Origin: Scytalidium lignicola
Taxonomy: Eukaryota > Ascomycota > Leotiomycetes
Assembly: GCA_002812745.2 (NCBI GenBank)
Contig: NCSJ02000503.1
Coordinates: forward strand, 1 to 22,086
DNA: 22,086 nucleotides
Reading direction: 5' to 3'
Below, piece after piece: positions 1 to 8,289 of this stretch. The notes below the pieces were generated by a model, which was not told the DNA's origin, ran no database searches, and saw nothing but the letters and a program-made list of their open reading frames with translations. Position 1 is the stretch's first letter; each line of letters opens with the position of its first letter. The position numbers and the translations under genes are program-made.

Positions 1-69
1 ATGTTTTTGTTAATTCTCAATCTGTAAACATGTATAAAATATTATTTTAAAAGGTCTTTGAAATTATAA

Positions 70-118
70 GTAAACTATCAAGTCAATTAATATATTAACA
101 ATATATTCATAATAATAG
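70..118 (+). other. Putative spliceosomal intron 1 (49 bp)
   Basis: Starts GTAAAC and ends ATAG, very AT-rich. Removing it joins the frame ending ...GL*NY to the frame FGCIVINMDSA. Short introns of this size are normal in filamentous fungi. Support is phase continuity only. Confidence 0.3.
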
Positions 119-162
119 ATTTGGTTGTATTGTTATAAATATGGATTCAGCTTAAATGTCTG

Positions 163-245
163 GTAAGTAATATTCTTAATATATTATTAATGTATTAAGA
201 ATGTATTAAGAATGTATTAAGAATGTATTAATAATATATTAATAG
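163..245 (+). other. Putative spliceosomal intron 2 (83 bp)
   Basis: Donor GTAAGT, acceptor AATAG. Removal joins MDSA*MS to GFRQYLTSL in the same frame. It contains the 11-bp tandem repeat at 190-230, which explains its greater length than the other two introns. Confidence 0.42.
190..230 (+). repeat. 11-bp tandem repeat, 3.7 copies
   Basis: Unit ATGTATTAAGA is repeated at 190, 201 and 212, with a partial copy at 223. The copies are identical, so the array is young or was recently homogenised. It lies inside the putative second intron. Confidence 0.9.
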
Positions 246-461
246 GTTTTAGACAATATCTTACAAGTTTAAATCCTGAACAACATCCTTAATAATAGTA
301 TGCTTAAAGTATTATTCTTTATTGTATAATTCATTTTCAACGAGGAATTATTCAAGTTATAAGAACTTATTTATCAAGAGTTTCTTAATAACAAAATATA
401 AAACAATTATTATATATTCAAAGTAAAGAACAATATATGTATTTGTATGATTTATTTATAA

Positions 462-506
462 GTAAGTAACTTTAATACATTATTAATATATTATTAATAT
501 ATTTAG
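462..506 (+). other. Putative spliceosomal intron 3 (45 bp)
   Basis: Donor GTAAGT, acceptor TTTAG. Removal joins MYLYDLFI to the frame SSTLTEQVQN in matching phase. It carries the same TTATTAATATATTA motif as intron 2. Confidence 0.42.
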
Positions 507-727
507 ATTCATCAACTTTAACTGAACAAGTTCAAAATTGAGTTAAACATAAAAAGTCATTATATATTACTTTAGGATTAAATCAGCATTGTTCTTAAAT
601 GAATTATGATTTATTTAAACAAATTAGATAATATACTAATATTGTTAAACAAATACATTATAAAACAATGTTTTTTAGAAAGTGATTACCTTTGTTAAAA
701 TCAATATTATAATAAGTAATATATTAA

Positions 728-986
728 TGTTGACTAGAAATGTAAGAATACAGAATTATTATTGTATTGATTGCTTAAGGAGTCTACAACTACAGCAGAT
801 TCTATATATACAGAGAGTTACAACTGTAAAACCGTTATGGTCAACAGTTACAGTTGTACAAGCACNTTACAGGTACTTATAGTTGCCTACAGTAGTAGCC
901 TANNNTAAACCTTATCCNTAAGCCCTAGCATANGCAACCATAAGAACANTGTGAAGTAGCATCTGTAAACTCCAAATATTACAATA
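728..986 (-). repeat. Copia 3' LTR (left copy)
   Basis: Direct repeat of 5419-5677 at identical length. By hand I count about 23 resolved differences, all transitions, and in all but three this copy carries the A or T. The terminal CAACA of the other copy is CAATA here. Several N replace bases that are resolved in the right copy. Confidence 0.93.
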
Positions 987-1083
987 TNNCCNTATGNNAN
1001 GAACATATGAAGGCNATGTAAAGTNGATNTAAGTTTCCTATNNTGAAAACACCAAAATTNATGGCCTTGTAANGACNTAATTC

Positions 1084-3480
1084 ATGGTATTCAGCTTGAC
1101 NGACTGTAAATTCAACAATTTGAGGAAATCAATNTGTTTCNAAGTTGTAAGTNGCTTTGTAAGGCTGTCAACAGNCATAATTGAGATAAGNATGTAATTT
1201 AGTTCAATTTCACCAGATTGAACCTTCTTGTAGATGTAATGATAGTATATATCAATGTGCTTAGTATGATTTGATTGTTCTAACGTTTTAGCAAGTACTA
1301 GAGAGCCTTGATTATCACTATTTAAAGTTGTAATAATCTTAATGCCAGCTATAACTATTTGGAGCTCAATAAAGAGCCTTGATAGCTAAATAGCTTTTTG
1401 AGAAGCCTCTGATAAAGTACAATATTCAGCCTTTGTAGTTGATAAAGTAATACAAGGAAAGTGTTGACAACGTTAGGAAATAAGTCCTCTANCAAGAAAG
1501 AATANATAACTTATAGTAAAATGACAGGTTTTAATACACTTACTGTAATNAGCATTANTATAGTTATAATANTTNAGATCTCCACTTAATGTAATACTAT
1601 AATTGCATATATGAATAAGATACTAGTAAACATGTTTNACTACTTTTAAGTATTGAACAAAAGGATTTTGTAGAAATTGCAATAGCCTAGAAGTTATAAA
1701 AGCAAGATCAAGTCTTGTTTANANNATAANATACATTANNAAACNAACTTCCTNTATATACANNTGAATATCAGCTNTAAAAGNAGTATCTTNGTTTTTG
1801 ACNAGGATTGNANATACCTTAACTTCTATAAGAGACTAAGCTNGTTTCATATTNNTATAANTAAAGTGTTTAAGAATCTTATCAATATACATATCTTAAA
1901 CTATAGAAATAGTCTTGTTTTAATGATTATGAATAATACATACACTTAGAAAGTATATAGNTAGTNTTATATNAACCATTTCNAANAGATTATGTAGCTT
2001 CTNCTTCAAGGNTNNAAATTAANNGCCTTTTNAGCTTATAATCAGAAAGTNATCAANATAAGTNNAAATATAAATTCTTGAATTANGATTATANAATACA
2101 CTTANATCANAGATTAANANAGAGTATNCAATCTCTTTTAACTTTGTAATAAGCTTTTGTTATTAANANTNTAANNCTTGTTTCAAGNTNTAAAGTGACT
2201 TTCAAAGCTGTAAAACAATNGTTTTTNAACTTATATATTTGATGTTTATACNATTNGTTTTAANACTTAATTTTANAAGGTCTTTAACCATAATATCTTC
2301 ANGAAGTTNAATATAGATTTCAATATCTATATNACNATTTAANAANNTTGTAANTANATCCATTTAGTCAACTTCNTAGTCAAAGTNAGNANNTAGAGNT
2401 AATAAGGCCTTNNAAGTAGTAGACTTAGTTATACTTGCTTAAGTTTNNTCATAGTCAATACNATAATNNTGTTNATANCCTTTAACTANAAATCTANCCT
2501 TAAAANACTTGATTTTANNGTNAGAGTTNNGTTTAACCTTNAATACCNACTTACTACAAAGAGTGTATTTCTCTTCTAGGAGAGTTGATAACTCAAAAGT
2601 ATTACACTTTATTAAGGAGGCTAACTCAGCCTTCATAGTGTTATCCTACCTTTTATAATGTATTGAATTATAAGCTTCTTTAACTATATTTGGCTTTAAC
2701 AGATCTATGGATGCAATTAAAGTATAACCTGTATTTAAAGCTTACTTTGCAAAAAGATAATATCCATAAGCTATTGTAATACTTGTAAGTTGGCTTATAA
2801 TTTCGTTATCCATAGTAGATGCCCTTAAAGAGTATTCTACAAGTATATCTGGTAGTTAAGATAGTATAATAATTCTTATTCTAGTTGACTATAAACTTGA
2901 GAGGTTAATATTTGGTGTAATTATATTAGGTTTCTTGTTTTTAGAACTTTTAAGCTTACCATAACCTTTAAAAGCTTGAATAACAAGCACTTCCTAAATT
3001 ATATCCAAAGTATTATTATCATCTTTTATCTCCTTTACTACAAACAATTCAAGGACTTCTTCAAATGTTATATCAAGATTTAACATTGTAAAAGTCTTTG
3101 TATTAATAAGATTTAGTATTATAAAAGTCTTAATATTAACAATTATAGTATCTTCAAGTACTAATTTAATATCTAAGGCTTTAAGAAGACTTATAAACAT
3201 TTCCAAGTCTTCAAGTTTAGTGTTTCCTTCTGTAAAGGTAATATATAATAACTATACAAGCTTGTAAGAGTATATTAACACTTAATAACAATATATTGAA
3301 TTGCCTTCAAAGTTGAGAAGGATTCCTTCTTCAACTTTAGGAGTTATCTTTTATGATTTAACATGTTAATTAGCATTAATATAAATTAACACTTTAAAAC
3401 TAATCACTTGTAGGTTAGATATATCCAGAATACAATTACTTTCAAGGTCAACTTGTTTTATAAACTCAGTGTATGAAATG
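1084..3480 (-). pseudogene. Copia pol, reverse transcriptase and RNase H part
   Basis: From right to left: an acidic linker (2994-3206 is open), then the start of the RVT_2-type RT at about 2640 with KAELASLIKCNTFELS and later RF-x-VK-x-Y and IDY, then the catalytic YxDx-FLI box at 2049-2060 (one residue masked by N), then RNase H. The RNase H C-terminus is very clear at about 1130-1345: SDNQGSLVLAKTL, TKHIDIYYH, SGEIELNY, DSLTK. These are the standard Copia polymerase landmarks. Many N between 1490 and 2530 block a full reading, and stops elsewhere lie at Gln/Trp positions. It would have copied element RNA into DNA in cytoplasmic particles; it is inactive here. Confidence 0.87.
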
Positions 3481-4440
3481 TTGTTCTTTAATATTGGTAT
3501 TACTAATTGATTTCTAACCATTACAACCATTTTATAGCATTCTAACCATAAATACTATAGTATATCATTTACAATTATCATAGTACACATTTACATGAAT
3601 ACAACATGTTCAGTACATTCAGAGCATCCTCCTTGATATAGAGTATACAGAATAGTAATAGTAACTTCTATATTATTCTTTTAAATGTATTTATCAAGCT
3701 TTCCACTACTAAACTCATTCCCTCTGTTAATATAAAGGTGTTTAAGAATAGTTCTATATTAATTCTTTATCAAGGTAATATAATAGATAATAACATCATA
3801 AGCTCTTTTCTTCTCCTTATAAGTATAACCTTATATAGCATTTATAGCATTATCTACAATTATAATAACATAATTATACTTATTGTAACCTGGAGGAGTA
3901 ATTGTAAAAACATTAATATTAAGTACTTTTATAACCTTTGCAACTTGTATTTTAAGCTTCTTAAAGATGTCCTTTTAAGAGTAACCATATTCATAAGCTT
4001 TACACAGAAAGGTTTCTTCCTTCTCTACCACTTTTATAAGGCCTTTATCAATTCTAATAATAACTTTTATAGTATTCTTGATCACTTTAATACTAGTATA
4101 ACTAAGGTATTAGTAAATAAGATCCAAACTAGGCACAGATTACTTAGCTGAAAGCATTGTAAGAAGAGCTTTTAAGGTATTAGCTAATTTCAAATATATA
4201 CTATTTATAAACATATCTATAATACTGAATTCAATTCTATTCTTATTGTAAATGCCTTTTACAATTACATAGACTTCTCTACTTTGTTTTAAAAGCTTTA
4301 CTCTCTTAAGAATGTTGACTAAGAAAGTAAGAATATGATAAACGTTAGAGAGTTGTAAAGTGAATGTTAAACTATCATTTAGCTTTGTTTTGAGTATAAC
4401 TATACTTAAGCTAGAATGCCTATGTCCACAAGCTAGTAGT
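3481..4440 (-). pseudogene. Copia pol, protease and integrase part
   Basis: The aspartic protease site is at 4415-4429, read as LVDIGI where the family has LVDTGA; ACA-to-ATA explains Thr-to-Ile. The integrase follows. Its zinc-binding entry (H-x3-H and C-x2-C-like) is at about 4000-4150. The first catalytic block reads LNINVFTI at about 3912, with Asn where Asp is expected. PPGYNKYNYVIIIVDNA follows. The second block reads YINRGNEFSSGKLDKY at about 3700-3745, again Asn for Asp. The third block, YQGGCSECTEH at about 3630, keeps its Glu but has Cys for Arg. Two lost Asp residues make it catalytically dead. A plus-strand open frame at 3738-4151 is only the complement of this region. Confidence 0.86.
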
Positions 4441-4479
4441 TACAGTTGAATATAAAGAAGCTCCTAGGATTTACAGTCA

Positions 4480-5330
4480 TAAGGAAACTAGATTTGTTCA
4501 GGTTGACTGTATTTAAGCTAGAATTAGAATCTGAACCTGATTTTGAGGATTTAGAGTTTTTATCCTTCTTTTTACCATGCTTTTTAGCAAATTCTTTGTA
4601 CTTCTTAAGGTATTTTTCCTAATAATCAACTTCCTTGTAGTTTAGCTTTCTATAATAGGAGTACTTTTCTTTTGGTTTTTTTATCAGACTTACTAGCTTG
4701 TTTTCAATTGTAAAGTACTATACTTAAGTTATCAGATTTCAGTGCTTTGTCTGAAATATCTTCCATAAGAGTTTCAAGGGAAAGAGGTGTTTTAAAGCAT
4801 GTTGTTGATTGTTGTTAGTTAGCTTATACAGTAAAAGAGTCTTCTAATCCCCTTACAAAGAAGAGCTTGTAGAATATGTCTAGTAATGTGACTTCTATAC
4901 TAATCAAATTGCTCTTCAAAGCCTTGAATGTGGTAACATAGCTTTTAACCAAGTTAAAATGCTTGTATTTAACATTGACTAACTTAAGGATATATTTTTC
5001 CTTAAGATTGTAATTTGAACCTTGATATTAAGCTTTCAGGGTTTCCCAGGCCTCCTTAGATGTGGAGTACTCTGAGATAAGAGCATTGACTTCCTTGTTG
5101 ATATTCAATGATATACAGAGTTTGGCCGTAGAATTTACTTTTTCCCAAGCCTCAAATTCTAAGGTTTCTTTACTGTCTTTTATTTTAGGGCATTTGATAT
5201 TGCTATTCGTATAGCCAAGATAGCCCTTTGATTTGAGAATATTGGTGATCATGGTGCTTCATAGTCTATAATTCTCAGGACCTTTCAACTAGTATTCCTT
5301 CGGTAGTAGAAGACTTGATTCTTCTCCCAT
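4480..5330 (-). pseudogene. Copia gag
   Basis: The start is the ATG at 5330 (MGEESSLLLPKEY), well upstream of the longest uninterrupted stretch (5252-5028), because the same frame continues upstream through one TAG and one TGA that replace likely Gln and Trp codons. The body has the Copia gag (UBN2-like) pattern: ILKSKGYLGYTN, EAWEKVNSTAKLCISLN, STSKEAWETLKA. Downstream segments LLDIFYKLFFVRGLEDSF and LSLETLMEDISDKAL match the capsid region. A CCHC knuckle position follows at 4622-4663, then a Lys/Ser-rich stretch leading to the protease. Gag would form the particle. It sits 88 bp inside the 5' LTR. Confidence 0.88.
4622..4663 (-). other. Copia gag zinc knuckle with all four metal ligands replaced
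   Basis: The frame reads YSYYRKLNYKEVDY. Residues 1, 4, 9 and 14 are exactly the C-x2-C-x4-H-x4-C positions. Each is Tyr: TGY-to-TAY for the three Cys and CAY-to-TAY for the His. The Arg after the second ligand (AGA) fits an original Gly (GGA). A stop replaces the Trp expected next. Confidence 0.85.
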
Positions 5331-5405
5331 TTTGAAAGATTATAGTGGTTGTTGAATAAAGGTAAAAGATGAAGTCAATCGAATAGCGATTCTGATTGGC
5401 TGACC

Positions 5406-5418
5406 GGAGTGCATAACC
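5406..5418 (-). promoter_or_regulatory. Copia primer-binding site, half-tRNA(iMet) type
   Basis: Directly inside the 5' LTR the minus strand begins GGTTATGCACTCC. Drosophila copia and relatives begin GGTTATG, complementary to the anticodon-stem part of initiator Met tRNA. The first seven bases match that rule and the following ones match poorly. Confidence 0.55.
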
Positions 5419-5677
5419 TGTTGACTGGAAACGTAGGAATACAGAACTACTATTGTATTGATTGCTTGAGGAGTCTACAACTACAGCAGATTTTATATAT
5501 ACAAAGAGTTACGGCTGTAAAACCGTTATGGTCAACAGTTACGGTCGTACAGGTACCTTACAGGTGCTTATGGTTGCCTACAGTGGTAGCCTACTGTAAA
5601 CCCTATCCGTAAGCCCTAGCATAGGCAACCGTAAGAACACTGTGAAGTGGCATCCGTAAACTCCAAATATTGCAACA
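5419..5677 (-). repeat. Copia 5' LTR (right copy)
   Basis: 259 bp, ends TGTTG/CAACA intact, and CpG dinucleotides are retained (ACGTAGG, ACGGTCGTAC, TCCGTAAG). It is much less mutated than its partner at 728-986. An apparent small plus-strand open frame at 5409-5612 is LTR sequence, not a gene. Confidence 0.94.
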
Positions 5678-5785
5678 TTTATTATTTTAATTTAAATTTA
5701 AATTTATATAGTCTAACAATTTAAACTAAACTAAATTATATAATCTTAAACTGTATAGTTTAAATACTTTATAATTTAATATTTT

Positions 5786-5815
5786 ATAGTCTAGTCTAGT
5801 CTAGTCTTGTCTTGA
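5786..5815. repeat. TAGTC pentamer array
   Basis: Four perfect copies of TAGTC in a row are followed by degenerate TTGTC. The same GTCT core recurs at 5841, 5851 and 5921. Confidence 0.85.
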
Positions 5816-5869
5816 TGTTTTACAGTCTGGTTACCTTATAGTCTAATCTTGTCTGGATGCCTTACAGTT

Positions 5870-5930
5870 CAGTCCAGACTGTAAAGCACTTAAACTGTAC
5901 AGTTCAGACTGTACAGTTTTGTCTGGACTG
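5870..5930. repeat. Nested palindromes within an inverted repeat
   Basis: Outer arms CAGTCCAGAC (5870-5879) and GTCTGGACTG (5921-5930) are perfectly inverted. Between them sit the palindromes AACTGTACAGTT (5893-5904) and ACTGTACAGT (5908-5917). The sequence could form a cruciform or hairpin. It belongs to no element family I recognise. Confidence 0.88.
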
Positions 5931-6570
5931 TTTGGTTAGTCTAAGAGTTTTTACCTTTAAATAAAGTATCTTTTAACTTATTTTTACTTAAAGAATATTT
6001 TAGATTAAGAATTAAGTTATTAAAGGACTCTTTAAAAACCTATTACTCTATTAAACTTTTTCTTCTTTTATTTTATTAAGTTAATACTTTAAATTATTAC
6101 TTAAAATATTAATTATTATATAAATATACAATATTATTATTAAAAAAAGTTTTTATATAAACAAGATTAAATACTTTTATTTTTTTNAAAGAATTATATA
6201 TATTCTTTTATTGTATAATATATATAAGTATTTATAAAAANGCTTAACGTTAAATTATATTAAAATATTAAAACTTATAACTTATAGTATATATTATTAA
6301 TATATATAAACTTTGTTTAATTCTAAAAAATTCATTGTTTTTTTATATATCAAATATTATAAATAATGTATTAACTGGATAAACAAGCTTTACAAATATT
6401 AATAATTTAAATAATAACATATAATAATATAAATTAAAACCTTTAACTTTTAGTCTTTATTAAAATTTTATATAACATTATTGTCGGTTCACCTGTAGCA
6501 CGAAGTACGGTACGCAATTATACGTAATATACTCGTTGTGCTATTCCATGGTTGTTGTACGAAAAGGGGG

Positions 6571-6610
6571 TGGGAGTGGTGCGAAGCTGTAAGAGCTTCG
6601 CTCGCTCCCA
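6571..6610. repeat. Stem-loop in the CpG-containing block
   Basis: Arms TGGGAG and GCGAAGCT pair with AGCTTCGC and CTCCCA around a 5-base loop and a small internal loop, 14 pairs in all. No T-run follows, so a terminator is not indicated. Confidence 0.75.
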
Positions 6611-6636
6611 CTACCTAATCAGGACTAGTCTACATG

Positions 6637-6655
6637 GCACGTGAGTATCACGTGC
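6637..6655. promoter_or_regulatory. Inverted pair of CACGTG (E-box-like) sites
   Basis: GCACGTGA and TCACGTGC are perfect inverted repeats separated by GTA. Each arm contains the self-complementary CACGTG bound by bHLH factors in fungi. If the block is an LTR this would be an upstream element. Function is inferred. Confidence 0.45.
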
Positions 6656-6939
6656 ACGTAACCAATATATTACTCTCAACATTTACTTTATAAAGTAATT
6701 TGTAAAACTATTAGAAAAAGAGAAAAATACTCTTTTATTCAAAGTTTTCTTTGAACATATATTAGATTATATATACATTAAAACAATGTAAATCAACAAC
6801 TTATTAGACTTTGAATGATAATAAGTTGATATAGTCTTAAAGTAGTACTAAGACTTCATAAATATATTTAACAAGAAGAAGGTAACCAAGGTACTTAGAA
6901 TTAACAGCTTATGTTATGCTATCAAGCTTATTAACAATA

Positions 6940-7740
6940 TAACATTGTTATAGAAACTTGTTTATCCATTAGCAGAAAAGGAAATAAAGATGTTAAAAGA
7001 GTATATTTACAACTTATTAAAGAAGAGGTAAATCCAGCAATCTACTAGTCTAACAAGTATACTAATATTATTTATTCTTAAGAAAAATAATAAACTTTAA
7101 CTTTATGTTAATTATAAAAGTCTTAATAAGATTATTATTAAAGATTAAACACCTTTATTATTAATTTCAGAAACCTTAGACTAATTAAGAAAAGTAATAA
7201 TATATACTAAGTTAAATTTGAAGAATACTTATTATTAAATCTAGATTTAAAAAGACAATAAGTAGAAGACAACNTTTTTACATACAATATAACTATTACA
7301 AATATTATGTTATACTGTTTAAGTTATACAATGTACTGACAATGTTCTAATAATATATTAATGAAGTATTAACTAGACTAATAAACATTATCTATATAAT
7401 TTATCTGGATAATATCTTAATCTTCTCTAAAACCGAAGAAGAACATATAAAGCATATTCAACAAGTACTCAAGCATTTGAGGTAATATTATTTATACATA
7501 AATATATTTAAGTACAATTTCTATACTAGGGAAATAGAGTTTTTAGAGTATATTATATCTCTTGACAATATATTAATAAAGAAGAGCTAGATTACTATTA
7601 TTCAAGACTAATTAATCCTTACTTCTTTTAAAGATATCTAGGTTTTTCTAAGATTTGCTAATTTTTATAAAAAGTTTATTAAACATTATTCAAAAATAAT
7701 AATTCCTTTATCAGATCATTTAAAGGGAATAGAAAAGAGA
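6940..7740 (+). pseudogene. Gypsy B reverse transcriptase
   Basis: Recognised blocks in order: PLAEKEIKMLKEYI at about 6965; a LYVNYKSLNKIIIKD stretch (family: R-LCVDYRGLNKITIK) near 7105; PLLLISETLD; TKLNL; the catalytic box YLDNILIFSKTEEEHIKHI at 7402-7458; REIEFLEYIISLDN near 7530; then FKDIQVFLRFANFYKKFIK at about 7627-7683. The box has Asn for the second catalytic Asp (GAT-to-AAT), so it is inactive. The stop after FKDI is part of the pattern TAG for CAG. The enzyme would have copied element RNA into DNA. Confidence 0.88.
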
Positions 7741-7779
7741 TNAAAAAGTTAGTATATTTAAACTTAAAAAGCTAGTATT

Positions 7780-8260
7780 ACAAACATTTAACAAACTTAA
7801 AGAGGCTTTTGTTATAATACTTATTCTTATACATTATACCTTAAGACTACTTATAATATTAAAGACAAATATATCTAGATTTACTACAAGTATTGTTTTA
7901 TCCTAGTTAATTATTAAAGAGGATTAGTCAAACTAATATCTTATCACTTTCTACTCAAAGAAGTTAAATCTTATACAATAAGTATATAATACTCTTAACC
8001 AGGAGATACTCATTATAATATAAGCATTAAAACAATAAAAGTATTACTTAACTTATACCTTATTAATAATAGTTATTAAGACAGATTATAACAATCTTAA
8101 ACACTTTATGAATAAAGAGAAATTAAATAAAAAACAAGTATATTAAATTCAAAAGCTAGTTAAATATAACTTTAAAATAAAGTATAGAATAAGTAAGACT
8201 AACCTTGTTAATAGTTTATCAAGACAATTAAATTACAAACTTAAGTCTAATAAAGTTATA
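7780..8260 (+). pseudogene. Gypsy B RNase H
   Basis: Blocks: LILIHYTLRLLIILKTN (family ETDAS at the end; the catalytic Asp is Asn here), SRFTTSIVLS, YLITFYSKKLN, then ALK*KYYL and LVKYNFKIKYR near 8157, NLVNSLSRQLNYK near 8205 (family: ADALSRRPDY). It follows the RT across an N at 7742 that coincides with a change of frame. It would have removed RNA from RNA:DNA hybrids. Confidence 0.82.
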
Positions 8261-8289
8261 AGAGATTTAATGTTAATGTTAAGNAAAAA

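Larger units (their letters stand above)
1..727 (+). pseudogene. Remnant of an intron-containing MULE-like transposase gene (3' part)
   Basis: One reading frame can be followed through four exon pieces (about 2-69, 119-162, 246-461, 507-720) if three GT-AG introns are removed; the phase is kept at each junction. Readable segments include MDSA, FRQYLTSLNPEQHP, HFQRGIIQVIRTYLSR, VKHKKSLYITLGLNQ and YTNIVKQIHYKTM. The order (DxxxAQ-like box, C-IHF-RG, W-x2-HK, TN-x2-E-x2-H) resembles the C-terminal half of MULE-type transposases multiplied in fungal genomes; this is recalled similarity, not a search result. All in-frame stops (TAA, TAG, TGA) fall where Gln or Trp would fit, as expected from RIP-like C-to-T or G-to-A change. 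The 5' end lies outside the window and the 3' end is cut by the Copia LTR at 728. A host gene with the same motifs is not excluded. Confidence 0.42.
728..5677 (-). mobile_element. Copia (Ty1/copia) LTR retrotransposon, RIP-degraded
   Basis: The 4950-bp element is bounded by two 259-bp direct repeats with TGTTG...CAACA ends. On the minus strand the order is 5' LTR, tRNA-like primer site, gag, protease, integrase, RT, RNase H, 3' LTR. Integrase before RT is the Copia order. The frame is interrupted throughout by stops at Gln/Trp positions, so the element is non-autonomous. Flanking pentamers (ATTAA left, TTTAT right) do not form a target-site duplication. The segment between about 865 and 2530 carries many single N calls. 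The right end, including the 5' LTR and gag start, is clearly less mutated than the left. Confidence 0.93.
5678..6481. other. AT-rich spacer without a recognised gene
   Basis: About 800 bp between the Copia 5' LTR and the CpG-containing block. No frame resembles a protein I know. The first 270 bp hold the short repeats and palindromes annotated separately; from about 5945 on it is almost pure A/T. Confidence 0.6.
6482..6681. repeat. CpG-containing block, possible solo LTR or small non-autonomous element
   Basis: A 200-bp stretch stands out from its surroundings by its G+C content and many CpG (CGAAGTACGG, ATACGTAAT, GTGCGAAG, CTTCGCTCGC). It can be bounded as TGTCGG...CTCAACA, giving the TG...CA ends of an LTR, but flanking pentamers (ATTAT, TTTAC) do not match and no second copy lies in the window. 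It has no coding capacity. Alternatives are a MITE, a SINE-like element or a fragment of unique DNA. Its survival fits a length below that needed for RIP. Confidence 0.4.

Noticed and set aside
190..230. CRISPR-like repeat array
   Set aside because: Units are 11 bp with no spacers, AT-only, and the context is a eukaryotic transposon block.
682..882. Open frame of 66 codons on the plus strand
   Set aside because: Most of it lies in the Copia left LTR, and a near-identical frame appears in the right LTR. LTR sequence read in the wrong strand, not a gene.
3738..4151. Longest early plus-strand open frame (137 codons)
   Set aside because: It is the complement of the Copia integrase, which is supported by motifs on the minus strand. 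Its Ile/Asn/Tyr-rich text has no domain pattern.
5409..5612. Open frame of 67 codons on the plus strand
   Set aside because: The same translation as the left LTR frame; a by-product of the Copia 5' LTR.
6571..6610. Rho-independent terminator or tRNA-like fold
   Set aside because: There is no U-run after the hairpin, no cloverleaf or A/B box pattern, and the setting is fungal.
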